DNA of 64,000 bases from Corynebacterium kalidii. Lineage in GTDB: Bacteria; Actinomycetota; Actinomycetes; Mycobacteriales; Mycobacteriaceae. A model generated the notes under the pieces. It was not told where the DNA came from. It did not search any database and saw nothing but the letters and a program-made list of their open reading frames with translations. The stretch is taken from the NCBI RefSeq assembly GCF_022869005.1, contig NZ_JALIEA010000010.1, positions 106,585-170,584 of the forward strand, written 5' to 3'. Position numbers and translations under genes: made by a program. Below are positions 1 to 9,709 of the stretch, one piece after another (within the stretch, counting starts at the first letter, position 1; each line of letters begins with the position of its first letter).

Positions 1-34
1 GGGCGACAATCCGACATCGGGGAGGAGAGGGGGG

Positions 35-379
35 TCAGAACACCAGGTTCACCAGCAGCATGTACATCACGGTGCCGAGCAGGATCGACGTCGTCGCCGA
101 ACGCCGCCACAGGTGCACCCCCGCGGTCACCGCCACGGCGATCAGCGCCGCCCCCACGCCACCGGGGTTCTCCGTCGAGTTGACCAGCGTGTACAGCACC
201 AGCACCGTCATCACCCCCGCGGGCATGGCGATCCCCAGCCAGGCGACCAGTGCCGACTCCCGGAAGTAGCGCATCGCCGCGAACGGCAGGGCACGCAGCA
301 GCAGGGTCACCAGCCCGACCCCGCCCAGGATCAGCAGGGTGTTCGTCAGGTCCACGCCGGCGGGCAGTCCGTCAGACAC
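35..379 (-). CDS. azlD: AzlD family branched-chain amino acid export subunit
   Basis: A 114-residue, very hydrophobic protein with about four membrane segments and a GTG start. It is the small partner of AzlC. AzlC/AzlD pairs (BrnF/BrnE in C. glutamicum) export isoleucine, leucine, valine and methionine across the cytoplasmic membrane. Its start overlaps the end of azlC by 8 bases, so the two are translationally coupled. Length and topology are normal for the family. Substrate is inferred from the family and not visible in the sequence. Confidence 0.85.
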   Translation of the reverse strand: MSDGLPAGVDLTNTLLILGGVGLVTLLLRALPFAAMRYFRESALVAWLGIAMPAGVMTVLVLYTLVNSTENPGGVGAALIAVAVTAGVHLWRRSATTSILLGTVMYMLLVNLVF

Positions 380-1070
380 CGCGGTCCTCCTTCCGCCGGG
401 TCCACAGGAACCGTCCCACCAGGTACACGAAGTACAGCGACAGTCCGACCAGCAGCATCTGCTCCCGGCTCACGAGGAATCCGACCGCGCCCGCGACGAC
501 GGCGACGACCGGCAGCCACACGTCCCGGCTGACGTCCAACGCCTCGATCGCCAGCACCACGAACAGGGCGGTCAGGGCGAAGTCCAGGCCCACCAGGTCC
601 AGCGGCAGTGCCGAGCCGACCAGGGCACCGACGATGCCGAAGACCACCCACGCGGACTGGCAGAACGCCTGCACCGCCATCACCCGCGGCTGGGTCCACA
701 CGGACTTGTTCTTCGTGGACAGGATCGCGTAGGTCTCGTCGGTCAGCGAATAGATACCGTAGGCCTTCGCCGCCGGCGAGCGCACCGCCTCCACGGGGTA
801 ACTCAGCCCGTAGAAGACGTGCCGGAAGTTCACCAGGAAGCCGTACAGCGCGGCGGAGAGTGGCGCGACACCGCCGGTGACCAGCGTGATCGCCAGGAAC
901 TCCATGGACCCGGCGTAGAGCACGACGCTGAACACCGGCGTCCACCACCAGGCGAAACCCGTCTGGGTGACCAGCAGCCCGAACGCCAGCCCCAGGGGGA
1001 TCAGCCCCAGGGCCACCGTCCAGCTGTCCTGGATCCCCTTCCGGAACTCCGCCGTGACGGTGGGGCTCAC
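372..1070 (-). CDS. azlC: AzlC family branched-chain amino acid permease
   Basis: Large subunit of the AzlCD exporter, about 232 residues with multiple membrane segments. The family-typical stretch YAGSMEFLA lies near residue 52. Two GTG starts are possible. The one at 1070 overlaps the stop of the upstream tRNA nucleotidyltransferase as GTGA and fits translational coupling; the one at 1082 would overlap by 16 bases. With azlD it forms the end of a minus-strand run beginning at pcnB. The assignment to the family is firm; the exact amino acids exported are inferred. Confidence 0.85.
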   Translation of the reverse strand: MSPTVTAEFRKGIQDSWTVALGLIPLGLAFGLLVTQTGFAWWWTPVFSVVLYAGSMEFLAITLVTGGVAPLSAALYGFLVNFRHVFYGLSYPVEAVRSPAAKAYGIYSLTDETYAILSTKNKSVWTQPRVMAVQAFCQSAWVVFGIVGALVGSALPLDLVGLDFALTALFVVLAIEALDVSRDVWLPVVAVVAGAVGFLVSREQMLLVGLSLYFVYLVGRFLWTRRKEDRGV

Positions 1071-2578
1071 TGGGTCTCCCACCAGCGCTTCAGCTCGGCG
1101 ATTGCCTCGTCGCGGTCCATGGGGCCACGGTCCAGGCGCAGTTCCTTGAGGAACGCCCAGGCCTTGCCGACGGCGGGTCCCGGCGGCAGGCCGAGGACGG
1201 TCATGATCTCGTTGCCGTCGAGGTCGGGGCGGACGGCGTCGAGGTCCTCCTGCTCCTTGAGCTCGACGATGCGGGTGTCGAGGTCCTCGACGGCCCGCTG
1301 CAGGCGTCCGGCCTTGCGCCGGTTGCGGGTGGTGCAGTCCGCCCGGACGATGACCTGCAGCTGGGGCAGGAGGTCACCGGCGTCGGCGACGTAGCGTCGG
1401 ACGGCGGAGTCGGTCCAGGCGCCGTCGCCGTAGCCGTGGAAGCGCATGTGCAGGAACACCAGTTGGCCGATGTCCTGGATCTGCCGTTTGGGGTACTTCA
1501 GCGCCTTGAGCCGGCGTCGGGCCATCCGCGCGCCGACCACCTCGTGGTGGTGGAAGGTCACGGCCCCGGTGTCGGTGAACTCGCGGGTGTCGGGTTTGCC
1601 GATGTCGTGCAGCAGGGCGGCCCACCGCAGCACGAGGCGTGTCTCGTCCGGCACCTCGTCGCCGAGGCGTCGCTCCAGCCCGGTGGCGTTGCGCAGGACC
1701 TGCAGGGAGTGGGCGTAGACGTCCTTGTGCTGGCGGTGCTCGTCCTGGGTGAGTTTCAGGGCGGGGAGTTCGGGCAGGACGTGGTCGGCGAGCCCGGTGT
1801 CGACCATCATGTCCAGGCCGGTCCAGGGCTCGGCGCCGAGCATCAGCTTGTTCAGTTCGGTGGCGACGCGCTCGGCGGTGATGCGGGTGATCTGGTCGGC
1901 CATCCCGGTCATGGCGGTGCGTACCCGGTCGGCCACGGTGAACCCCAGCTGGGCGGCGAAGCGGCAGGCCCGGAGCATACGCAGCGGGTCGTCGTGGAAG
2001 GACTGCTCCGGCGCGGCGGGGGTGTCGAGGACGCCGGCGACGAGGTCGTCGAGGCCGTCCAGCGGGTCGCGGAGTTCGTGGTCGCCGTCGGCGGAGAGTT
2101 CCAGTGCGATGGCGTTGCAGCGGAAGTCACGGCGCACCAGGTCGCCGTCGAGGGTGTCGCCGAAGGTGACCTCCGGGTTCCGGGACGCCCCGTCGTAGGC
2201 GTCGGCGCGGAAGGTGGTGATCTCCACGGTCAGTCCGTGGAACATGGCGGACACGGTCCCGAACTCGATGCCGGTGTCCCAGACGGTCTCGGCGACGTCG
2301 TCGAGGATGGTGGTGACCACGTCGGGCCGGGCGTCGGTGGTGAAGTCCAGGTCGAAGTCGGCGTCGGGGGTCAACCGTCCCAGCAGGGCGTCGCGGACCG
2401 AGCCGCCGACGAGGTAGAGGGCGTGCCCGCGGGAGGTGAAGGCCTCCGCCAGCGCGGTCAGTGTCCGGTCGGTCCTGGCGTCGTCCTTCACCGCCGACCA
2501 CGCGGTGGCGAGCATCGCCGCTGCGCCCCCGGTGTCCCGGTCGTCCGCCGTGTTGTCCTCTGTCTGCCGTCGCGTCAC
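1067..2578 (-). CDS. pcnB: CCA tRNA nucleotidyltransferase / poly(A) polymerase family
   Basis: Adds or repairs the 3' CCA of tRNAs in the cytoplasm. The N-terminal nucleotidyltransferase head has GGSVRD (about residues 58-63) followed by the DxDxD metal motif (about 72-78). A C-terminal HD domain shows LLHDIGK near residue 322, as in actinobacterial Cca proteins. The GTG at 2578 gives 503 residues; an ATG at 2515 is an alternative, and upstream in-frame starts look unlikely. It is divergent from the NUDIX gene. The two tRNA-Ala genes in this window lack an encoded CCA and would depend on this enzyme. Confidence 0.9.
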   Translation of the reverse strand: MTRRQTEDNTADDRDTGGAAAMLATAWSAVKDDARTDRTLTALAEAFTSRGHALYLVGGSVRDALLGRLTPDADFDLDFTTDARPDVVTTILDDVAETVWDTGIEFGTVSAMFHGLTVEITTFRADAYDGASRNPEVTFGDTLDGDLVRRDFRCNAIALELSADGDHELRDPLDGLDDLVAGVLDTPAAPEQSFHDDPLRMLRACRFAAQLGFTVADRVRTAMTGMADQITRITAERVATELNKLMLGAEPWTGLDMMVDTGLADHVLPELPALKLTQDEHRQHKDVYAHSLQVLRNATGLERRLGDEVPDETRLVLRWAALLHDIGKPDTREFTDTGAVTFHHHEVVGARMARRRLKALKYPKRQIQDIGQLVFLHMRFHGYGDGAWTDSAVRRYVADAGDLLPQLQVIVRADCTTRNRRKAGRLQRAVEDLDTRIVELKEQEDLDAVRPDLDGNEIMTVLGLPPGPAVGKAWAFLKELRLDRGPMDRDEAIAELKRWWETQ

Positions 2579-2633
2579 CCCCCGGATTTTACAGTTCCCA
2601 CAAACGGCCCCGCAGGCACTACCCTTGTTCCCC

Positions 2634-3233
2634 ATGAACCAACGGCGTCGCCGCTCCAACGGGAGCCCCTCACGGCCGGACCAGCGCCGCTCTCCGGCAC
2701 GCTCCGTTCAGCAGCGTGACCACAGTGAACTGCCGACCTCGGTGGAGACCAGCGCCGGCGGTCTGGTGCTGTCCGGCCTCGCCGAGGCCGTGCGGGGGGA
2801 CGGGTCGGTCGACCTGTCGCGGATGTACGTCGCGCTCATCGGGCGTCTGGACCGTCGTGGCCGGTTGCTGTGGTCGATCCCGAAGGGCCACATCGAGCCG
2901 GACGAGTCCCACCACACCACCGCCGAGCGCGAGGTGTGGGAGGAGACCGGGGTCAGCGGGGAGGTCGTCAGCGACCTGGGCACCATCGACTACTGGTTCG
3001 TGTCCGAGGGCCGCCGGATCCACAAGACGGTGCACCACCACCTGCTGCGCTACGTCGACGGGGACCTCAACGACGAGGATCCCGAGGTCACCGAGGTGGC
3101 GTGGCTGCCGGTGAGCAACCTCGTGGAGCGTCTCGCCTACGCCGACGAGCGCAAACTCGCCCGTCAGGCCCACGACCGGTTGCCCGACCTCGCCCGCGCG
3201 GAGGCGAAGGCCGGGCGACGTACCCCGAGGTAG
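2634..3233 (+). CDS. NUDIX hydrolase (MutT-like)
   Basis: A 199-residue protein with a complete Nudix box, G-x5-E-x7-REVWEETGV, at residues 85-107. Nudix enzymes hydrolyse nucleoside diphosphate derivatives; the order matches the mycobacterial mutT4 locus next to pcnA. The ATG at 2634 was chosen because the basic N-terminus is followed directly by the fold. Its stop sits beside the start of the DUF6049 gene, so the two are probably co-transcribed. The substrate cannot be told from the sequence. Confidence 0.88.
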   Translation: MNQRRRRSNGSPSRPDQRRSPARSVQQRDHSELPTSVETSAGGLVLSGLAEAVRGDGSVDLSRMYVALIGRLDRRGRLLWSIPKGHIEPDESHHTTAEREVWEETGVSGEVVSDLGTIDYWFVSEGRRIHKTVHHHLLRYVDGDLNDEDPEVTEVAWLPVSNLVERLAYADERKLARQAHDRLPDLARAEAKAGRRTPR

Positions 3234-3235
3234 TG

Positions 3236-5620
3236 GTGGGCCGGTTGGCGCGGATGACACGGGCGGCACGTCCGCTGGCCTGCGGTGCGGCGGCCGTGGT
3301 GGCGATGGTCGCCACGACGGTCCCGGTGTCGGCGCAGGACGGGCCCGACGGGGGACCGATCTGGGCGAACCCGGAGGCCCGGTCGGCCGACCCGGACAGC
3401 GGGGTCTCGCTCGAGATCCTGGGGCAGCAGCCGGCGACGGTCACCGGCAGCGGCGCCCTGGACCTGCGTGTCCGGGTCACGAATTCCTCGGACCAGGAGC
3501 TGTCCGGCCTGCAGCTGCGCACGCAGCACCAGGATGCGGTGGCCCGCCCGGAGGCGGTGGCGACGTCGCTGATGTCGAACCAGGGGGAGTACCCGTGGGT
3601 GGGGCCGTTCCAGCAGCTCGAGGGCACCCTGGCCCCCGGCGAGGACCGTCAGTTCCGCCTGACCGTCCCGGTCGACGGCCGCGCCGGCAGTCTCAGCGGC
3701 CTGGGGGTGGGCGGCCCGGGCGTCTACCCGCTGCTGCTCAACCTCAACGCCGACCTGGGCGGGGCGGGCACGTCCTTCGTCGCCGCGACGCGCACGACGG
3801 TCACCGTGACCGAGGACGCCCCTGCCGACCCCGCTGACGACCCCGACGCCGCGCGCCCGGCGGGGATCACGATGCTGTGGCCGTTGTCGTCGAGCGCCAC
3901 CGCCGGCGCCGGCCAGGTGGGCGACGCCCCGGAGCCCAGCCAGCTGTACCTGCCCGATGAGTCGTTGGCCGAGGAGCTCCGGCCCGAGGGACGGCTGGGC
4001 ACCCTGTTGTCGACCTACCGCTCGGCGGCCGCGGAGTCCGACGACCTGAAGGAGGCGACGTGTATCGCGATCGACCCCGACCTCCTGGAGACGGTGTCGC
4101 GGATGAGCACGGGCTACCGGGTCGGCGAGGCCCCCAGCCCCGTCCAGGAGCCCGTGCGTCTGCGGGACCGGTGGGCCGGCGGCGGCGCGCGTGACGACTC
4201 CGTCGCGGGCACCGGTGCCGCCGACGCGGCGTCCTGGCTCGACGACCTGCGCGCCGTCGTCGACGGGCAGTGCACGGTCCCGTTGCCGTTCGCCGGGGCC
4301 GACGTCGACGCGGTCTCCGCGCTCGGGGACCCGCGGGTGGCCGAGCTCTCGGACCGTGGGGCGGAGACGATCGCCGAGGTCCTCGACACCCCGGCGGCGA
4401 CCGGTGTCGTCGTCCCGGGGTCGGGGTACGTGTCGGAGGAGTCGGTGCAGCGGTTCAACGACGCCGACCGTGCGACGCCGACCACGGTGCTGGTGGCCGA
4501 TGACGCGGTGGCCACGGACGACGGCGGGGAGTCCGGTGTCGTCACCCTGCCCGGGGGGACGCGCGCCCTGCGGTTCCCCGCCGCGCTGGGGTCGGCCCTC
4601 GCCGCGACGGGGGAGCATCCCGCCACGGCCGCCTACAGCACACCGGGCACGCGGCGTGACCTCGGCGACGACACGCCGACCGAACGGATGGCGGCCGCGG
4701 TCGGCGTCCTCGACCTGGAGCTCCGCGGTGCCGCGGCGTCCGACGGGTCCCCGGCCGGCAACGTCATCGCCTCCCCGCCGCCGGAGTGGACCGTCGACGG
4801 CGACGACGCGGGGACCTGGCTCGAGGCCGTGGCCGGACGGTTGGAGGACGGGTCGGCCCGGGCCGTCTCCTTCGGGGCGGCGCTGCGCGGGGTGGCGTCC
4901 GACGGCACGGTGCAGGTCCCGGCCGACGACCCCGCGCCGGTGGGGGAGGACGAGGTGGCCCAGGGCAGGGAGCTGGCCGCGGACGTCCACGACGTCGCCA
5001 GGATCATGGTCGAGGACGACAATGTCGCGCTGACGCCGGAGATCTTCACCCGCCCGATGATCGACGACCTGCTGCGGTCGTTGACCGACCACCGCCGCCG
5101 TGTCGCCGACGAGAGCGCCACCACCCGCGACCGGGCGGCGGAGCGCCGGGGCCGGGTCCGTGACCTGACCGGTGACCTCCGGGAGTCGGTGTCGCTGCTG
5201 CCGCCGGGGAGCGTGTTCACCCGCGCCAGCGACTCCTCGCCGTTGATCGTGGTGGCCCGGAACGGTCTGCCGCTGCCGGTACGGGTCAACGTCGACTACG
5301 AGTCGGAGGACGGGGTGACCCTCAACACGCCCGGGGTGCAGCAGATTCCCGCACAGGGCAGTGTGACGCTGCAGATGACGACGTCCTTCCCCACCGACAT
5401 CCACGACACCGACCTCACCATGTTCCTGGAAACCACCGATGACATGCGCATTTCCGAGCCCGTGACGATCCGGATGGCCTCCGGTCCCGGCAACGGGGCG
5501 CTCGTGGTGGGCGTCGGTGTGGCCGTGGTTTTCGGCCTTTTCACGCTGATCCGGGTGACGAAGAGACGCCGGCAGTTAGCGAACCGCCGGGGGAGTGCAC
5601 GAAGATGGAGCGGTGACTGA
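3236..5620 (+). CDS. Secreted, membrane-anchored DUF6049 family protein
   Basis: About 794 residues. A basic N-terminus and hydrophobic run ending in VSAQ form a signal peptide. A large extracytoplasmic part follows, then one C-terminal membrane helix (GVGVAVVFGLFTLI) and a basic cytoplasmic tail. It is the positional equivalent of Mycobacterium Rv3909. Function is unknown, but its constant position before murJ suggests a cell-envelope role. The start is uncertain: tandem GTGs at 3233 and 3236, or ATG at 3254. The end overlaps the murJ start. Confidence 0.8.
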   Translation: MGRLARMTRAARPLACGAAAVVAMVATTVPVSAQDGPDGGPIWANPEARSADPDSGVSLEILGQQPATVTGSGALDLRVRVTNSSDQELSGLQLRTQHQDAVARPEAVATSLMSNQGEYPWVGPFQQLEGTLAPGEDRQFRLTVPVDGRAGSLSGLGVGGPGVYPLLLNLNADLGGAGTSFVAATRTTVTVTEDAPADPADDPDAARPAGITMLWPLSSSATAGAGQVGDAPEPSQLYLPDESLAEELRPEGRLGTLLSTYRSAAAESDDLKEATCIAIDPDLLETVSRMSTGYRVGEAPSPVQEPVRLRDRWAGGGARDDSVAGTGAADAASWLDDLRAVVDGQCTVPLPFAGADVDAVSALGDPRVAELSDRGAETIAEVLDTPAATGVVVPGSGYVSEESVQRFNDADRATPTTVLVADDAVATDDGGESGVVTLPGGTRALRFPAALGSALAATGEHPATAAYSTPGTRRDLGDDTPTERMAAAVGVLDLELRGAAASDGSPAGNVIASPPPEWTVDGDDAGTWLEAVAGRLEDGSARAVSFGAALRGVASDGTVQVPADDPAPVGEDEVAQGRELAADVHDVARIMVEDDNVALTPEIFTRPMIDDLLRSLTDHRRRVADESATTRDRAAERRGRVRDLTGDLRESVSLLPPGSVFTRASDSSPLIVVARNGLPLPVRVNVDYESEDGVTLNTPGVQQIPAQGSVTLQMTTSFPTDIHDTDLTMFLETTDDMRISEPVTIRMASGPGNGALVVGVGVAVVFGLFTLIRVTKRRRQLANRRGSARRWSGD

Positions 5621-8600
5621 TTCTCGAGAAGACCCCGGCGACGCCGCGCATCCCGGCGTACGGGGGCGGTTCCGCGCCGCCACCCCGCCGGCGAAAGCTG
5701 CACCGCCCCGGCCGTCCCGTTCCTCCGGATCGGCCGACCACGACAGCCACGGCACCGGCGGCACCGATCCCGGGGCCGACCATTCGAAGCTGAACATGTC
5801 CCCCGCCCAGCGGGCGGCGACGGACCCGCGGCTGACGAAGGCGGGCGGGCAGACCGCCTCCTCCGGCGACGGCAACGAGGGCTCGGCCGCGACGACCGCC
5901 TCCGACGCGGACGTCGTCAGCGCCACCGGGTCGATGGCCGTCGCCACCCTGCTGAGCCGGATCACCGGCTTCCTGCGGACCGCGCTGATCGGCTGGGCTC
6001 TCGGCGCCGGGGTCGCCAGTGCGTTCAACACGGCGAACACGCTGCCGAACCTCATCACCGAGCTGGTGCTCGGCGCGGTGCTGACCAGTCTGGTGGTGCC
6101 GCTGCTGGTGCGGGCGGAGAAGGAGGACCCGGACCGCGGTGCGGCGTTCATCCGGCGCCTGCTGACGTTGACGTTCACGCTGATGATCACCGTCACGGTC
6201 ATCGCGGTCCTGGCCGCGCCCCTGCTGACCCGGGTGTCGCTGGACTCCGACGGCCAGGTCAACATCGGCATGTCGACCGCGTTCGCCTACCTGGTGCTGC
6301 CGCAGATCGTGTTCTACGCGATGTTCGCGGTGATGATGGCGGTGCTGAACACCAAGGGCGTGTTCAAACCCGGCGCGTGGGCACCGGTGGTCAACAACCT
6401 GGTCACACTGGCGGTGCTGAGCCTCTACATCCTGCTGCCCAACGACTCGAAGCTCAGTCCGAACGACACCGTGTCGATCACCGACCCGCACATCATGCTG
6501 CTGGGGCTGGGCACCACGCTGGGTGTGGTCGTCCAGGCGGCGATCATGGTGCCGTACCTGCGTAAGGCCGGGGTCGACATCCGCCCGCTGTGGGGGCTGG
6601 ACGACCGGCTCAAGCAGTTCGGCGGCATGGCCCTGGCCATTGTCGTGTACGTGCTGATCTCGCAGATCGGCTGGGTGCTGAACAACCGCATCGCGTCCAG
6701 CTCCGGCGCGGGGCCGACGATCTACATGCAGGCCTGGCAGCTGCTGCAGGTGCCCTACGGTGTCATCGGGGTGACCCTGCTGACCGCGGTGATGCCGCGG
6801 CTGTCGCGCAACGCCGCCGACGGCGACGACAAGGCCGTGGTCAAGGACCTGACCATGGCGACGAAGCTGACGATGCTGGCCATGGTGCCGGTCATCGTGT
6901 TCTTCACCGCCTTCGGCACACTGATCGCCCCGGCCCTGTTCGCCTACCAGGAGTTCTCGCTCGACGACGCGAACGTCCTGGGCTGGACGATCAGCTTCTC
7001 GGCGTTCACCCTGATCCCGTACGCGATCGTGCTGCTGCACCTGCGCGTGTTCTACGCCCGGGAGGAGGTGTGGACGCCGACGTTCATCATCGGCGGGATC
7101 ACCATCACCAAGGTGACCCTGGCGTACCTCGCCCCGCATATCGCCAGCGAGCCGCGTCTGGTGGTGGTGCTGCTGGGTGCGGCCAACGGCATGGGCTTCG
7201 TCGCCGGTGCGATCATCGGCCACCGGCTGCTGAAGCGTTCGCTGGGGCACCTGGGGATGCGCAGCGTGCTGCGGACGTCGCTGTGGGCCGGTGGCGCGTC
7301 GGCGGTCTCCGCGCTGGTGGTGTGGCGTCTCGACGTGCTCGTCGACCACTTCCTGGTCCCGGACGGGTTCGTCTTCGGGTACCTGCTGCGTCTGATGGTC
7401 TCCGGTGTCGTCTTCCTGGCGATCGTCACCGCGATCATGTCGCGGTCGAAGCTGCCGGAGGTGGTGACCGTCGGTGCGACGCTGGCCCGGCTGCCCGGTG
7501 TGGGACGGTTCTTCGCCAAGGCCGCGGCCGCGGAGGCGCAGGAGCGTCCGTCCGCGCGCATCACCGAGATGCCGATCGCCGGGATGACGGGCCTCACCGG
7601 GCAGGACGTGGTGGGCCCGGCGATGCCGCCGCTATCCGCCGGACGGGTCCGCGGTCCGCGCCTGGTCCCGGGCGCCCCGATCCTGCACGGCCGGTTCCGG
7701 CTGCTCTCGGACCACGGCGGGTCGCCGGCGGCCCGGCTGTGGCAGGCCCGCGACAACGAGACCGGGGACCTGGTGGCCCTGACCATCCTGGACCCGCAGG
7801 TCGCCGGGGTGGGTTCGCGGGAGCTGCTGGACCTCAGCGCCACGCTGGCGAAGGTGTCGTCCCCGGGTGTGGCCCGGGTGCGGGAGATCTGCGACGCCCG
7901 GACGTTGGTCGTCGTCGTGGCGGACTGGACCGACGGTGCACCGTTGACGCGGGTGGCCGAGTCCGGCCCCGACCCGCTGGCCGCCGGCTACGCGATGGCG
8001 GACCTGGCGGACGCCGCCGGCGATGTCGAGGACCTCGGCGGGTCGCTGGGCATCGACCACCGCAACCGGCTGCGGATCAGCTCGGAGGGCCGGGCCGTGC
8101 TCGCGTTCCCGGGCGTGCTGCCGGGTGGTTCGGCGCGTCAGGACGTCCACGCCATCGCGGTGTCGCTGGACATGCTGTTGAGCTCGGTGCCCCGGGAGCT
8201 GATCCCCGCGGAGCTGCAGGAGATCCTCGACGACGCCCGCCGGGTCGACGGTGTCGACGCCCGGCAGCTGGCGGCACGCCTGCGTGCGGCGACGACCTCG
8301 GAGTCGCCGGACTCGGACCTGGTGACCAGTGCCGACGTGGCCCCGGACCCGGAGCAGCGTGCCGGTTTCGGTGCCGCACCGGAGAAGCCGGGCCGCACCG
8401 CCCTGTCGATGACGGTGACGATCGGCGGACTGTTCCTCATCGTCGCGCTGATCGTCGTCGCCGTGGCCTACTTCGGCGGTGACCGGCGTGACTCACCGGT
8501 GACGACGGACTCGATCCGCGGCGGTCAGAGCACCTCGCAGCAGGCGGCGCCGGCCCCGCAGCCGGTGGCGGTGTCACAGGCGGCGGAATGGGCGCCGGCG

Positions 8601-9014
8601 GACGCCGGTACCGGCACCCTGGACAGTCCCGGGGAGGCTCCGTTGATCGTCGACGGCGACCCCGCGACGACCTGGAGTTCGGCGCAGTACGTCGACCAGC
8701 TCGGCGACGGGCCGTCGTCCCTGAAGCCGGGGATCGGCCTGATGCTGTCGCTGGACGGGCCGACGTCGGTGACGTCGGTGGACCTCGAGGGGGTGCCGGC
8801 GGGTACGCGGATCGAGATGCGGACCGGTTCCGGTGAGATCACCGCGGTGGACCAGACGCAGCTGCTGGATGCGCAGACCGCGTCCGGCGGGACGCTGACG
8901 CTGAACGGCGAGGACGCACCGGCCGGCGACCGGGTGCTGCTGTGGATCACCGAACTGCCGATGCCGGAGGCGGCGTCGGTGGGGGAGGTCGCGGTGCACG
9001 GCGTGCGGGAGTGA
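5613..9014 (+). CDS. murJ: MurJ/MviN lipid II flippase fused to pseudokinase and extracellular domain
   Basis: About 1133 residues. A proline-rich cytoplasmic N-terminus of about 100 residues is followed by the multi-pass MurJ core that flips lipid II. From about residue 689 comes a protein-kinase-like domain lacking the ATP-binding lysine: the strand equivalent to VAxK reads VALTILDP. Next come one membrane helix (about 930-950) and an extracytoplasmic discoidin-like domain. This matches mycobacterial MviN (Rv3910), whose pseudokinase binds FhaA when phosphorylated. GTG at 5613 is preceded by GATGGAG and overlaps the upstream stop. Confidence 0.93.
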   Translation: MTDSREDPGDAAHPGVRGRFRAATPPAKAAPPRPSRSSGSADHDSHGTGGTDPGADHSKLNMSPAQRAATDPRLTKAGGQTASSGDGNEGSAATTASDADVVSATGSMAVATLLSRITGFLRTALIGWALGAGVASAFNTANTLPNLITELVLGAVLTSLVVPLLVRAEKEDPDRGAAFIRRLLTLTFTLMITVTVIAVLAAPLLTRVSLDSDGQVNIGMSTAFAYLVLPQIVFYAMFAVMMAVLNTKGVFKPGAWAPVVNNLVTLAVLSLYILLPNDSKLSPNDTVSITDPHIMLLGLGTTLGVVVQAAIMVPYLRKAGVDIRPLWGLDDRLKQFGGMALAIVVYVLISQIGWVLNNRIASSSGAGPTIYMQAWQLLQVPYGVIGVTLLTAVMPRLSRNAADGDDKAVVKDLTMATKLTMLAMVPVIVFFTAFGTLIAPALFAYQEFSLDDANVLGWTISFSAFTLIPYAIVLLHLRVFYAREEVWTPTFIIGGITITKVTLAYLAPHIASEPRLVVVLLGAANGMGFVAGAIIGHRLLKRSLGHLGMRSVLRTSLWAGGASAVSALVVWRLDVLVDHFLVPDGFVFGYLLRLMVSGVVFLAIVTAIMSRSKLPEVVTVGATLARLPGVGRFFAKAAAAEAQERPSARITEMPIAGMTGLTGQDVVGPAMPPLSAGRVRGPRLVPGAPILHGRFRLLSDHGGSPAARLWQARDNETGDLVALTILDPQVAGVGSRELLDLSATLAKVSSPGVARVREICDARTLVVVVADWTDGAPLTRVAESGPDPLAAGYAMADLADAAGDVEDLGGSLGIDHRNRLRISSEGRAVLAFPGVLPGGSARQDVHAIAVSLDMLLSSVPRELIPAELQEILDDARRVDGVDARQLAARLRAATTSESPDSDLVTSADVAPDPEQRAGFGAAPEKPGRTALSMTVTIGGLFLIVALIVVAVAYFGGDRRDSPVTTDSIRGGQSTSQQAAPAPQPVAVSQAAEWAPADAGTGTLDSPGEAPLIVDGDPATTWSSAQYVDQLGDGPSSLKPGIGLMLSLDGPTSVTSVDLEGVPAGTRIEMRTGSGEITAVDQTQLLDAQTASGGTLTLNGEDAPAGDRVLLWITELPMPEAASVGEVAVHGVRE

Positions 9015-9031
9015 GCACGGGATCAACCTAA

Positions 9032-9091
9032 GTATCGCGAAGTATCGTGCCGTATCCAGAAAACTGGATACGGCACGATACTTCGCGATAC
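9032..9091. repeat. Perfect 28-bp inverted repeat with AAAA loop
   Basis: Arms at 9032-9059 and 9064-9091 are exact reverse complements, separated by AAAA. Each arm contains the pentamer GTATC (or its complement) three times. It sits in the 115-bp gap between the convergent murJ and SRPBCC genes. It could act as a bidirectional terminator, but no T-run follows on either strand. A mobile palindromic repeat unit is the alternative. Confidence 0.9.
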
Positions 9092-9129
9092 GTCCGGATA
9101 CGGCGGTGCGGCGTGACCTGCAGCGTAGT

Positions 9130-9681
9130 TCAGGAAGCGGCGAGCCGCCGGATGGTCCGCAGCATCCGTACGGTCATCACGCACGACGCCATCGCGAGGA
9201 ACGGCGTCAGGAGCCGATGGTGCGCGCATGCGAACCGGTAGCGCTCACGCACGTGCAGGCGCGTGCCGTCCGCTACCGGGGTCAGGACGAATGCCCAGGT
9301 GAAAACCTCCGGGATGGCGCCGGGATCGCCTCCCACCAGCACCAGCGACTCCTCCTGCGTCACCTGGTGCACCGTCAACGGGAGCTCAGGTGCGAGCCGG
9401 ACGGTGTCACCGACAGTTCTCGTTGACCATTCGGGACGCAGTTCCCGGACGCCGCGGACCTCACTGCCCAAGAGGTTCTCCAGGAACTCCCACGAGTAGA
9501 AGCCACCACGGTCCTGGCCCAGTTGCATCAACCAGGGCCAGACGTCCTGCGGCGGCGCGGAGAGCGTGATCGCCCGGTCGGCGCGTAGGTGGGGGTGTGG
9601 GCGGGTGAGACTGTCACCCGGCACAGTGCGACGACGTTCCTCGCGTGTGCTTCCCCACGTCGTGAACCACAGAGCCCTCAT
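9130..9681 (-). CDS. SRPBCC/polyketide cyclase-like protein
   Basis: A 183-residue protein resembling the START/Bet v1-like ligand-binding fold: the N-terminal half has PPQDVWPWLMQLGQDRGGFYSWE, written here only to its key residues PPxDVWPWLxQ and GFYSWE, typical of SRPBCC proteins of actinobacteria. ATG at 9681 is favoured, with AGGA eight bases upstream; an upstream start at 9717 is possible. It is divergent from sigM and convergent with murJ. No function can be assigned. Confidence 0.65.
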   Translation of the reverse strand: MRALWFTTWGSTREERRRTVPGDSLTRPHPHLRADRAITLSAPPQDVWPWLMQLGQDRGGFYSWEFLENLLGSEVRGVRELRPEWSTRTVGDTVRLAPELPLTVHQVTQEESLVLVGGDPGAIPEVFTWAFVLTPVADGTRLHVRERYRFACAHHRLLTPFLAMASCVMTVRMLRTIRRLAAS

Positions 9682-9709
9682 TCCGCCGATCCTACGTCGC
9701 CTGAGGAAG

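Noticed and set aside
9032-9091. Hairpin as an ordinary rho-independent terminator
   Set aside because: No T-run on either side and an arm length far beyond normal; kept as a repeat instead.
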